17,244 bases of DNA from Candidatus Njordarchaeum guaymasense (GTDB taxonomy: Archaea; Asgardarchaeota; Njordarchaeia; Njordarchaeales; Njordarchaeaceae): NCBI GenBank assembly GCA_030587605.1, contig JAUQYT010000270.1, positions 1-17,244 on the forward strand, given 5' to 3'. Below the pieces are notes generated by a model, which saw only the letters and a program-made list of their open reading frames with translations, was not told where the DNA came from and did no database searches. The number at the start of each line of letters is the position of its first letter. Positions within the stretch are counted from its first letter, which is position 1. The position numbers and the translations under genes were made by a program. Shown in pieces: positions 8,211 through 15,394 of the stretch.

Positions 8211-9317
8211 GTGACAAGACTGTGTGGTTTGTTGAGTGGGGCTAGTCACGTGCGTCACGTAGTCATAATGGCCGGTGGGTCGGGCAGAAGGTTTTGGCCT
8301 GCGAGTAGAGAGGCGTATCCGAAGCAGTTTCTGACTCTTTGGGGAAACCGCTCTCTTCTACAGTACGCGTATCAGAGAGCATGTCGTGTCGTCCATCCGC
8401 GGAATATTTGGATATCGACTAGGTCTGGCCTTGAATTGATCGTCCAGAAGCAGATTCCAATCCTGAGCAAGGACAGAGTCATTATTGAACCAGTTGGCAG
8501 AGATACGGCTCCTTCAATCGCTCTTAGTTGCTCTTGGATAATGAAAAGGGACCCAGAAGCGACCGTAATGTTTCTGCCGGCAGACCACTACATCAGCCCA
8601 ACAAGTAGATTCGCTACAACCGCAGCTCGAGCCCTCCATCTGGCCGAGAGAACCAGCTGCGTAGTGACCATTGGGATACCCCCCACGTATCCTTCAACAG
8701 GATACGGGTACATACGATGCGATCTAGGGCGAGAGGCGAGGAAGGGGTCGGCGTATTCTGTGTTGAGTTTTACGGAGAAGCCAGACTCAGCGACAGCAAA
8801 GCGATACCTCAAAGAAGGAAACTACTTCTGGAATAGCGGAATCTTCATAGCCAAAGCGAGCGTGATGATGGGGCAACTTCAGAAACACGCCCCTCAGATA
8901 TTCAAACTCGCAGAAAACTTACTAGCCCTCCCAAGATCATCATTTCAGGGAAAGCTGAAGACCACATTCCAGAAGATGCCGAAGGTTTCATTCGACTATG
9001 CCGTAATGGAGAAGTCGACGAATTTGATCATGGTTCCGGCGGAGTTTGAGTGGACTGATTTGGGTTCTTGGAGTTCGCTGGATCAACTACCTCATCTGCA
9101 AAAGCAGCGTAACGTTTCGATGGGGCCAGTTGTTGTGTTCGATAGCGAGGGCAACATAGTATCCAGCGGCCGGAAGCTTGTAGTGTTGATCGACGTTAGG
9201 AACCTAGTAGTGGCGGTGGCCGAGGATGCTGTGCTCGTTTGCCGCAAAGAGTCCGCGCAGAGAGTAAAAGAGGCGGTGGCCCGTCTAAGACGGCGAAGAT
9301 ATGCCATGCACACCTGA
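8211..9317 (+). CDS. manC: Mannose-1-phosphate guanylyltransferase
   Basis: A nucleotidyltransferase that joins mannose-1-phosphate and GTP into GDP-mannose, the donor for surface glycans and dolichol-phosphate mannose. The pyrophosphorylase signature MAGGSGRRFWPASREAYPKQ spans 20-39. GRDTAPSIAL (96-105), the metal-binding FLPADH (121-126), FTEKP (187-191), NYFWNSGIF (204-212) and EFEWTDLGSW all match the GMP/ManC group. At 368 residues it lacks the C-terminal phosphomannose isomerase domain of bifunctional ManC. The start is uncertain: GTG 8211 gives a 19-residue extension before the conserved methionine. GTG 8250, preceded by GTGGGG 8 nt upstream, gives MRHVVIMAGGSGRRF and matches the normal family N-terminus, so I prefer it. 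The 201 nt upstream (8010-8210) show no gene. It is the only sugar-nucleotide gene here; its product could serve the PIG-V-like enzyme. Confidence 0.88.
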   Translation: MTRLCGLLSGASHVRHVVIMAGGSGRRFWPASREAYPKQFLTLWGNRSLLQYAYQRACRVVHPRNIWISTRSGLELIVQKQIPILSKDRVIIEPVGRDTAPSIALSCSWIMKRDPEATVMFLPADHYISPTSRFATTAARALHLAERTSCVVTIGIPPTYPSTGYGYIRCDLGREARKGSAYSVLSFTEKPDSATAKRYLKEGNYFWNSGIFIAKASVMMGQLQKHAPQIFKLAENLLALPRSSFQGKLKTTFQKMPKVSFDYAVMEKSTNLIMVPAEFEWTDLGSWSSLDQLPHLQKQRNVSMGPVVVFDSEGNIVSSGRKLVVLIDVRNLVVAVAEDAVLVCRKESAQRVKEAVARLRRRRYAMHT

Positions 9318-9408
9318 CCGTTCGCGAGTTGGTGCCTCGGCTAAGACGTTTGTGTCGTAGCGGTGTTCTTTATGGCGTCCCTCATACCGCGCCAGCATTA
9401 TCTGCTAA

Positions 9409-9951
9409 TTAGAGATTTTTCTTGTCAAAGGCTTCGCGTGCATGACTCAGAAACTCATCTAGAGGGATGCCTATCTCACGGCAAATCTCTATTCGGTTCT
9501 TGAGATATCCGAGCTTTCTGAAAGGTTTGTCTTCGAATATCTTTGGAAACGTTTTGGAGTTGAGTTCTGCTAGTTGGCCTATCTGCTCTCGCTCTACCAA
9601 CTCTGAGAAAAATGTAGTCACAGCGTCGGATGCTATCAGAGCCTTGTCCATGATGCTCCTAGGAGTCACTCCTGTTCTATGATCGTGAGCTCTGATCGCA
9701 TGCAAGGAATCTCTTGAAAGGAGGCTTTCAAGCAGTTCAGCTGCCACCAGTCCATGCTTACTCATATCCCCCTGAATCCTTTCACGGTCAAGGTCGTGAA
9801 GAAGGCCACAAAGTTGCCATTCCTCAGGGCTTATTCTAAATCTCCGTGCAACCTCTCCCATGAGTTCTGACACAGCGATGGAATGTTTTCGAATCTCAAC
9901 GCTCTTGACGTGCTTCTTCAGCAATCGAATCGCCTCTGCCTTCGCGAGCAT
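9409..9951 (-). CDS. HD-domain phosphohydrolase
   Basis: A protein of 180 residues from ATG 9951, beginning MLAKAEAIRLLKKHV. HD-superfamily metal ligands are visible: H23 (RKHSIAV), H52-D53 (LLHDLD), H66 (SKHGLVAAELL), H89 and H91 (RAHDHRTG) and D109 (ASDAVTTF). Members hydrolyse phosphate esters of nucleotides and related compounds. This small HDIG-like type is common in archaea and clostridia, and its substrate is unknown. The frame stays open to an ATG at 10056, but a TATA box at 9974-9981 would start transcription almost exactly at the A of ATG 9951. The shorter, leaderless start is therefore favoured; the upstream 35 residues do not resemble family N-termini. Convergent with manC (91 nt) and divergent from the zinc-ribbon gene. 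Confidence 0.84.
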   Translation of the reverse strand: MLAKAEAIRLLKKHVKSVEIRKHSIAVSELMGEVARRFRISPEEWQLCGLLHDLDRERIQGDMSKHGLVAAELLESLLSRDSLHAIRAHDHRTGVTPRSIMDKALIASDAVTTFFSELVEREQIGQLAELNSKTFPKIFEDKPFRKLGYLKNRIEICREIGIPLDEFLSHAREAFDKKNL

Positions 9952-9973
9952 ATGAAAAGATCTGCTACCAGAG

Positions 9974-9981
9974 GTTAAAAG
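9974..9981 (-). promoter_or_regulatory. TATA box for a leaderless HD-domain transcript
   Basis: The minus strand reads CTTTTAAC. Its centre lies about 26 nt before the ATG at 9951, the classic distance to an archaeal transcription start, so mRNA and coding sequence would begin together. Confidence 0.5.
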
Positions 9982-10161
9982 TAAGTCGCCTCCGGGAATC
10001 AGAGATATCATTCCAGAAGTTAGCTGGCTATTGGGACGCACGTGTCCTGACGGCATCTTCTGATAGTGATGACATGCCCCCGAATGAATGCTTTATCTAC
10101 TAGTTGTGTATCTGTTTGCCGTCGGTATACAGTGGATTCTAGTTATCAGTTGGATCCGGTG

Positions 10162-10168
10162 TATAACC
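10162..10168 (+). promoter_or_regulatory. TATA-like box for the zinc-ribbon gene
   Basis: TATAACC would give initiation about 10190, a few bases before ATG 10195, and supports the short form of the protein. A second candidate, TTTATCTA near 10090, could give a longer leader. Confidence 0.33.
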
Positions 10169-10194
10169 AAGTAGAAAAGGATGTGAGAAAGCAG

Positions 10195-10347
10195 ATGGGT
10201 TACGAAAGGCGTAGATTCGGAGGCCCCAGAACGATGCACAAAGCTGTTTGCTCTGACTGCGGCAAAGAGTGCGAAGTTCCGTTCAAGCCCACCGAAGGGA
10301 AACCAGTCTATTGTAGAGAATGCTACCAGAAGCATAGACGATATTAG
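10195..10347 (+). CDS. Small CxxC-x17-CxxC zinc-ribbon protein
   Basis: A 50-residue protein from ATG 10195, beginning MGYERRRFGGPRTMHKAVCS. It holds the motif C-S-D-C, exactly 17 intervening residues, then C-R-E-C, with PFKPTEGKPVYC before the second pair. This is the CxxC-x17-CxxC domain, widespread in archaea and in some candidate bacterial phyla. It presumably binds one zinc and is of unknown function, with nucleic-acid binding suspected. The basic N-terminal RRRFGGPR and C-terminal KHRRY flanks are compatible with that. The frame is open upstream to ATG 10066, but the extra 43 residues are not family-like, and a TATA-like box lies inside that stretch, so I prefer the short form. Divergent from the HD gene. 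A T-tract follows 35 nt after the stop. Confidence 0.78.
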   Translation: MGYERRRFGGPRTMHKAVCSDCGKECEVPFKPTEGKPVYCRECYQKHRRY

Positions 10348-10381
10348 GCCCACAGACTGTTGACGGTTAGTTAACTCACCC

Positions 10382-10387
10382 TTTTTT
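10382..10387 (+). terminator. T-tract terminator after the zinc-ribbon gene
   Basis: Six consecutive T residues following ACTCACCC, about 35 nt past the stop. Archaeal RNA polymerase stops at such non-template T-runs without needing a hairpin. Confidence 0.4.
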
Positions 10388-10424
10388 GCATCCTACTTCC
10401 TGGTTCGAGGCCTTCTTGGAAAAG

Positions 10425-10432
10425 AAATAATA
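10425..10432 (+). promoter_or_regulatory. Possible TATA box for the OFA transporter
   Basis: AAATAATA preceded by purine-rich GGAAAAG (a BRE-like context) predicts initiation near 10455 and a leader of about 60 nt containing the GGGAGG ribosome binding site. Confidence 0.3.
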
Positions 10433-10496
10433 GCCCTAGGCAACGTATCACTGCGCCCAAGAGGAAGAAAGCACTCCAGTCAAGGCTACGGCACAA

Positions 10497-10502
10497 GGGA
10501 GG
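10497..10502 (+). promoter_or_regulatory. Ribosome binding site for the OFA transporter
   Basis: GGGAGG lies 11 nt before ATG 10514. A weaker GAGG lies 2 nt before it. No earlier in-frame start is as well placed. Confidence 0.45.
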
Positions 10503-10513
10503 AACAAGAGGCT

Positions 10514-11824
10514 ATGAACAGATGGACCGTGGTTATGGGCGCGATCATGGTACAGCTCGCGTTGGGGGCTATATACGCTTGGTCAGCGTTCACAACGCCG
10601 CTTCAAGGTACTGCTACCAATTCCAGTCAGTACAATTTCTCAAAAACCGAAACGCAAGCGATATTTTCGGCGGGGCTCGCAACCTTTGCCGTTGTCATGA
10701 TCTTGGCAGGAAGGCTCCAGCAGAAAATCGCGCCTAGAACTGTGGCCATCTTGGGTGGAGTGCTGCTTGGAGCAGGGTACGTATCGGCCGGCTTTGTGGG
10801 TGCGTCTTTCATCGGAAAGCTTCTGACCATTGGCATAGTCGGTGGTGCAGGCATAGGCTTCACGTATGTGGTGCCGATTGCGGTGGGAGTAAGATGGTTT
10901 CCAGATAGGAAAGGTCTACTATCTGGGCTTGCTGTTGCTGGTTTCGGCTTTGGGGCATTCATTTGGATAATGGTTGCAAGCCCTCCCGCTATTCTGGGCA
11001 CACGAGGCCTAATCAACGTAGAGAACGGGGTCTACACAATAGCCAATGTTGACAGGGTTTTCGTGATTTACGGAATAGTCTTTCTGGTTTTGATTGTCGT
11101 GGGTTCTCTAGTCATGGTGAACCCTCCTGAAGGGTTCAAGCCTTCGGGATACGCGTCCGCGGGTTCCGAGGACAGGAAGAGCCGACCTAGTGAAGGCAGA
11201 GACTACTCGTCAGGCGACATGCTAAAGACTTGGCAGTTCTACGCCATATGGAGCATGTTCATGTTCGGCACTCTGACCGGCTTGATGGTCATAGGAAACG
11301 TCCAGAACTTCGCGAAAGACTTGAACTATGGCTTTCAAAGTCACGGCTTTACTGTCACGCAGGCATCGGACTTTGCAGTGATAGGCGCAGCGATTTGCCT
11401 TCCGATACTGAATGGGATAGGGAGAATTGTGTGGGGGACCTCTTCAGACAAGATCGGAACCAAGCGAGCCCTTCTGTTCATGTTTCTCCTACAGGGAATG
11501 ATGACCCTGACATTCTTCTTTACGACTGTGAACGAGTACTTGTTCTATATAGTAGGCGCGTTGATAGGCTTCAACTTCGGCGGGAACCTTGCCTTGTTTC
11601 CGGCGGCCACAGCTGACTTCTTCGGCAACAAGAACTTGGGCGCCAACTACGGTTTGGTGTTCACAGCCTACGGTGTAGGCGGTATAATCGGACCGATACT
11701 CGCAGGGATGGTCCAAGACTATAATCTGAGTTTTCTCTATGCATTCGTACCTGCCTCCCTACTTTGCTTTGTGGCGGCGATAATGGCCTTTATCATAAGG
11801 ACGGCTGGACGGAGGGAAGATTAA
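10514..11824 (+). CDS. OFA-family MFS carboxylate transporter
   Basis: A 436-residue, 12-helix major facilitator protein of the oxalate/formate antiporter (OFA) family. The hallmark GAIYAWSAF lies in the first helix (18-26). AGRLQQKIAPR (65-75) replaces motif A, and VRWFPDRKGLLSGLAVAGFGFGA follows at about 126-148. The loop between the halves carries NPPEGFKPSGY (203-213) and the helix-7 entry MLKTWQFYAIWSMFMFG, both diagnostic of OFA. NGIGRIVWGTSSDKIGTKRA is the second-half motif A. The family moves small carboxylates such as oxalate, formate, lactate or pyruvate, and the substrate cannot be read here. Its neighbour on the opposite strand is acetyl-CoA synthetase, so a monocarboxylate substrate such as acetate is an attractive but unproven guess. 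The start ATG is supported by an upstream GGGAGG. Confidence 0.88.
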   Translation: MNRWTVVMGAIMVQLALGAIYAWSAFTTPLQGTATNSSQYNFSKTETQAIFSAGLATFAVVMILAGRLQQKIAPRTVAILGGVLLGAGYVSAGFVGASFIGKLLTIGIVGGAGIGFTYVVPIAVGVRWFPDRKGLLSGLAVAGFGFGAFIWIMVASPPAILGTRGLINVENGVYTIANVDRVFVIYGIVFLVLIVVGSLVMVNPPEGFKPSGYASAGSEDRKSRPSEGRDYSSGDMLKTWQFYAIWSMFMFGTLTGLMVIGNVQNFAKDLNYGFQSHGFTVTQASDFAVIGAAICLPILNGIGRIVWGTSSDKIGTKRALLFMFLLQGMMTLTFFFTTVNEYLFYIVGALIGFNFGGNLALFPAATADFFGNKNLGANYGLVFTAYGVGGIIGPILAGMVQDYNLSFLYAFVPASLLCFVAAIMAFIIRTAGRRED

Positions 11825-11904
11825 GTCCTGTGGGAGAATCCGGTTCTTCGTCATGACGACCGAATGGTTGCTTTCGGTAGCGGCATGAGATAGATCGGAC
11901 ACAA

Positions 11905-11917
11905 TTCGGATTCCGAA
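11905..11917. repeat. Short palindrome in a convergent intergenic gap
   Basis: TTCGGA-T-TCCGAA is a perfect 6+1+6 inverted repeat in the 255-nt gap between the OFA transporter and acs (11825-12079). An A/T-rich TATA-like GAATATAATC follows within 6 nt. It could be a regulator site for a short transcript, or chance. I see no tRNA or conserved ncRNA in this gap. Confidence 0.35.
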
Positions 11918-12079
11918 CTATAGAATATAATCAGCGACATTTCATATTCACACACAAAGTGAAGACTCTGCCCGCAAGTGTCTGGCCTAAGATGTTGAAA
12001 GTGGAATTGGGAAGACTTTGAACTCCTTCTGTCCTAGCTCGTCCCCACGTTGCTCTTTTCTTGGTTAAGAAGGTGGGCA

Positions 12080-14119
12080 TTACTTGCGTTCAAGGGCCAC
12101 TTTCACGTCGTCGTAGGCTTTCTTTGCTTCGTCGATAGCTACTCCGTCTTCCAGCGCGGTGACATCTCCTAGGGTTGCCCCTGCGACAATTGCTTTTAGC
12201 AATCTTCTCATGATTTTGCCGCTTCTCGTCTTGGGAACTGAGTCAACAAAGACTACTGTCGAATCAGATGCTACGAGAGGGCCGATTGTGGTTCTCAAAT
12301 GCATTCTTAACTCGTCTGCGAGCTTTGGGCTTGGCGGAAACCCTTGCTTGAGAACAGTAAAGATGAACGGTGTCTGTCCCTTTACGGGATCTTCCTTACC
12401 AATGCACGCTGACTCTGCCACAGCTAGATGCTTAATCATTGCTGACTCGATTTCAGCTGTTCCGATTCTGTGACCGGCAACTTTGAGGACATCGTCAGCC
12501 CTTCCCAAGACCCATATGTACTCATCTTGGTCTTTTACTGCAAAGTCTCCTGTGTAGAAATACATCTTGCCCTTGAACCTTGACCAATAGACATCAATGT
12601 ATTTCTCTGGATTCTTGTACAATGTCATGAGCATTCCTGGCCATGGTGATGTTATTGCCAAGTACCCTCTAACTCCAGGTAGGCAGGCATTCCCGTCGTC
12701 ATCGAGGACTTCCATGGTAACCCCAGGTAAGGGATAGCCGTTTGTTCCTGGCTTGAGCGGAAATATTTTTCCTAGTCCAGGGTAGTGGCCGGTTAGCATT
12801 TGCCCTGTTTCAGTCATCCACCAAGTGCTTGAGGCTACAATATCTTCTCTGCCGATATTTCTGAAGTACCATTTGAACGCCTCCGGATTAATAGGCTCGC
12901 CAACAGAATGAGCGATCCTTACCGTAGACAAGTCGTATTTTCTGACATACTCTTCAGGGAATTTCATTAGCATCCTGATAGCGGTTGGCGTAGTATAGAA
13001 TACTGTCACTCCGTATCTGTGAAGTATGCTCCACCATCTATCTGGTTTCGGGAAATCTGGGGCACCTTCGTACATCACTGATGTCACGCCTGTCATTAAC
13101 GGCCCGTAAACAATGTACGAGTGCCCGGTAACCCATCCTATGTCCGCCGTGCACCAATAGATGTCATCGTCACGGACGTCAAATATCAGCTTCATAGTAG
13201 CATATAGAGAGACAGCATAACCACCTACAGGAAGTTGGGCTCCTTTGGGGGCAGCCGTTGTACCCGATGTGTAAAGAATATATGAGAAGTCTTCTGAGCC
13301 GCATCTCTCAGCGGGGAGAGCGACATTTTTCGATATATCGCTAGTCAGCTCATGATGCCAGATGTCTCTCTCTTCATTCCAAGGTATATCGTGCCCCACT
13401 CTCTTAACTACGACGACTTTCTCTATTTTGATCCCGTTTTGCGCGCATATTTTTACCGCTTCGTCGACGATGGGTTTGAGGGTTATTACCTTCCCTCTTC
13501 TGTAGAGCCCGTCTGCGGTAACTATTATCTTTGAGCCGGAGTCTATGGCTCTGGTAGCCAAGGAGTCCGCGCTAAATCCGCTGTAAACTATGCTATGCCT
13601 TGCTCCCAACCTCTGAACTGCAAGCATGTAGAGCGGGAGCTCAGGAATCATAGGCAAATAGAATGTCAAAATCTCTGATCTTTTGACGTTTAACTTTTCT
13701 TTTAAGGCGAAGGCAATTGAGTTTGATTCTCTGAACAGGTCATAATATGTGAACTTTCTGACTTCCTTTGGCTGCTGCATTGCTTCGTCACACGGCTCTC
13801 CCTCCCATATCAAGGCCAGTTTGTTTCTTCTGCCGCACTCAATTTGCCAATCCGTAGCCAGGTAGGCTAGGTTTGTTTCTCCGCCGACGAACCACTTGTA
13901 GAATGGCGGGTGGCTATCATCCAGAACCTTATTCCATTTCTTGAACCAGAAGAGTTCGTTTGCCCATTTTTCCCACCAGCCTTCCTGTGCCTTCTTATCC
14001 TTCACAGTGCTCTCGTACCATCTCTTGAAGTCATTAGCGTCCCAAGCTCTGTCTTTCCAGCTGGGTGGGATGATGTAACTTTCGAATTCCTTGTAAATCT
14101 CTGCCGCTTCTTTGGCCAT
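12080..14119 (-). CDS. acs: Acetyl-CoA synthetase, AMP-forming
   Basis: A 679-residue member of the ANL adenylating superfamily converting acetate, ATP and CoA to acetyl-CoA, AMP and PPi. In numbering from ATG 14119: the P-loop YTSGTTAAPKG lies at about 283-293, GWVTGHSYIVYGPL (328-341) and SVGEPINPE (405-413) form the acyl pocket, STWWMTETGQ (431-440) is motif A5, YTGDFAVKD (522-530) binds ribose, GRADDVLKVAGHRIGTAEIE (539-558) is the hinge and A8 region, and PKTRSGKIMRR (629-639) holds the catalytic and acetyl-regulated Lys635. The Val-Thr and Val of the pocket and the second Trp of WWMTETG match true acetyl-CoA synthetases, so acetate (possibly also propionate) is the expected substrate. 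The P-loop has Ala-Ala where Gly-x is usual (TTAAPKG). The start is set by GGTGA 7 nt ahead of ATG 14119; the ATG at 14125 is too close to it. Soluble, monocistronic. Confidence 0.93.
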   Translation of the reverse strand: MAKEAAEIYKEFESYIIPPSWKDRAWDANDFKRWYESTVKDKKAQEGWWEKWANELFWFKKWNKVLDDSHPPFYKWFVGGETNLAYLATDWQIECGRRNKLALIWEGEPCDEAMQQPKEVRKFTYYDLFRESNSIAFALKEKLNVKRSEILTFYLPMIPELPLYMLAVQRLGARHSIVYSGFSADSLATRAIDSGSKIIVTADGLYRRGKVITLKPIVDEAVKICAQNGIKIEKVVVVKRVGHDIPWNEERDIWHHELTSDISKNVALPAERCGSEDFSYILYTSGTTAAPKGAQLPVGGYAVSLYATMKLIFDVRDDDIYWCTADIGWVTGHSYIVYGPLMTGVTSVMYEGAPDFPKPDRWWSILHRYGVTVFYTTPTAIRMLMKFPEEYVRKYDLSTVRIAHSVGEPINPEAFKWYFRNIGREDIVASSTWWMTETGQMLTGHYPGLGKIFPLKPGTNGYPLPGVTMEVLDDDGNACLPGVRGYLAITSPWPGMLMTLYKNPEKYIDVYWSRFKGKMYFYTGDFAVKDQDEYIWVLGRADDVLKVAGHRIGTAEIESAMIKHLAVAESACIGKEDPVKGQTPFIFTVLKQGFPPSPKLADELRMHLRTTIGPLVASDSTVVFVDSVPKTRSGKIMRRLLKAIVAGATLGDVTALEDGVAIDEAKKAYDDVKVALERK

Positions 14120-14126
14120 CAACATT

Positions 14127-14131
14127 TCACC
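14127..14131 (-). promoter_or_regulatory. acs: Ribosome binding site deciding the acs start
   Basis: GGTGA on the minus strand lies 7 nt from ATG 14119 but only 1 nt from ATG 14125, so it selects the downstream methionine. Confidence 0.6.
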
Positions 14132-14172
14132 TTTTGAAATTGCCGTTTTGGCCCGTTCAGACAGGAGGTTCC

Positions 14173-14181
14173 GTATATAGC
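14173..14181 (-). promoter_or_regulatory. acs: BRE/TATA promoter of acs
   Basis: The minus strand reads CCTAAAG followed by CTATATAC, a purine-rich BRE-like element plus a strong TATA box. It predicts initiation near 14151 and a leader of about 30 nt that contains the GGTGA site. The core is nearly symmetric, so it might also fire toward the radical SAM gene, but the BRE is on the acs side. Confidence 0.5.
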
Positions 14182-14268
14182 TTTAGGTCTTTTGCCAAGG
14201 AACTGGACTGAGCTTAATCAGCGGACGATGCCATTGTCTCCTGGAACGTCGATGTTGAGGAAGCGGGC

Positions 14269-15393
14269 GTGCAGTACTACCTAACCCTTACGTCCGAGTG
14301 CAATCTGAGATGCAAATACTGCTACGAGAAATGCTGCAACGATTTTGGAGTCGACCTCAGGCTCCTCGATATAGACTACTCGGTTTCAAGTTCAGTAAAA
14401 TATGACATAGCTGACCTAGAGAGGTTTCTGGCTAAGGATCCGGAACCATCCGTTGTCTTCTATGGTGGCGAGCCACTGCTCAGAATCGACCTACTCAAAA
14501 AGATCATGCGCACCATACCTGCCAAGAAGTTCATTCTACAAACGAACGGTATACTTCTTCCCAGACTGGATTCAGAGTATGTCAACAAGCTTGACTCGAT
14601 CTTGGTGTCTGTCGACGGAGACCGAGACCTAACTGACTATTACCGGGGAAAAGGCGTCTACGAACAGGTGATCCAAAACCTCAGACAGGTTCGCAGCAAA
14701 GGATTCGCTGGAGAAACAATCGCTAGAATGACCGTGGGAAGAGAGACAAGAATTGATCATGCTGTTCGTTCCCTGATCTTCAACGAAGACCTGTTCGATT
14801 CCATTCACTGGCAGCTCGATGCGCTCTTCTGGCACAATGACTACGACAGGGAGGAATTTTCTGAATGGGTGAGAGCCTGGTACAACCCCGGAGTCAGAAC
14901 TCTCATCGACTTATGGGTGAGGCATATGAAGAGCCGCGGAGAGGTTCTACGAATCTATCCGTTCGTCGGGATCATGCAATCATTGCTACTGAACGAGCCG
15001 TCGAAGCTGAGATGCGGAGCAGGATGGACGATGTTTAACATCCAGACAGATGGTAACATTACGCCCTGCCCCGTAATGGCGGGCATGAAGGACTTCTACC
15101 TTGGCAACATTGAACACACGGATCCAATCGATTTGGCATCTCGGCCAGTATTAGTTTCTGAGCCGTGCACTGGCTGCGCCACATATTCTCTCTGTTGTGG
15201 GAGATGCCTCTATGCAAACGTCACGAAATTGTGGGGAGAAGAGGGCTTTAGTCTCGTTTGCTCTACCGTGGAAAACCTTGTTGACGCCTTGAAATCTGTG
15301 ATTCCTGTGATCCAACATCTCATGTCTGAAGGTACCGTTCAATTGCGGGACTTCGATTATCCCAGATACAACAGTTGCGAGATAGTACCCTGA
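14269..15393 (+). CDS. Radical SAM/SPASM enzyme, putative peptide modifier
   Basis: A 374-residue radical SAM enzyme. The [4Fe-4S] SAM-cluster motif C11-x3-C15-x2-C18 (SECNLRCKYCYE) opens the protein directly, GGEP lies at 66-69, and QTNGILL and SVDGDRDLTDYYRG follow. A complete C-terminal SPASM domain carries C249-x12-G-x4-C267, then C300-x2-C303-x5-C309-x3-C313, then C331, which provides ligands for two auxiliary clusters. Such domains occur in enzymes that crosslink, oxidise or epimerise ribosomally made peptides, and in anaerobic sulfatase maturases. The N-terminus and the CGRCLYAN motif resemble an archaeal family of putative peptide-modifying rSAM proteins (AF0577-like); that assignment is from memory. 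GTG 14269 is the only plausible start, with GAGG 8 nt upstream. No precursor peptide, protease or transporter is adjacent, so the target is unknown. The stop codon is 1 nt from that of the convergent MgtE-like gene. Confidence 0.87.
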   Translation: MQYYLTLTSECNLRCKYCYEKCCNDFGVDLRLLDIDYSVSSSVKYDIADLERFLAKDPEPSVVFYGGEPLLRIDLLKKIMRTIPAKKFILQTNGILLPRLDSEYVNKLDSILVSVDGDRDLTDYYRGKGVYEQVIQNLRQVRSKGFAGETIARMTVGRETRIDHAVRSLIFNEDLFDSIHWQLDALFWHNDYDREEFSEWVRAWYNPGVRTLIDLWVRHMKSRGEVLRIYPFVGIMQSLLLNEPSKLRCGAGWTMFNIQTDGNITPCPVMAGMKDFYLGNIEHTDPIDLASRPVLVSEPCTGCATYSLCCGRCLYANVTKLWGEEGFSLVCSTVENLVDALKSVIPVIQHLMSEGTVQLRDFDYPRYNSCEIVP

Positions 15394-15394
15394 T

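Noticed and set aside
12057..12072. Small hairpin TTCTT-ggtt-AAGAA after the acs stop, considered as a terminator
   Set aside because: The stem is only 5 bp, A/T-rich and not followed by a T-tract on the acs strand. Support is too weak.
14228..14284. 18-codon ORF (ATG 14228) overlapping the start of the radical SAM gene, considered as a precursor peptide
   Set aside because: No ribosome binding site, no conserved leader or repeated core pattern, and it overlaps the enzyme start out of frame. It is most likely a chance frame.
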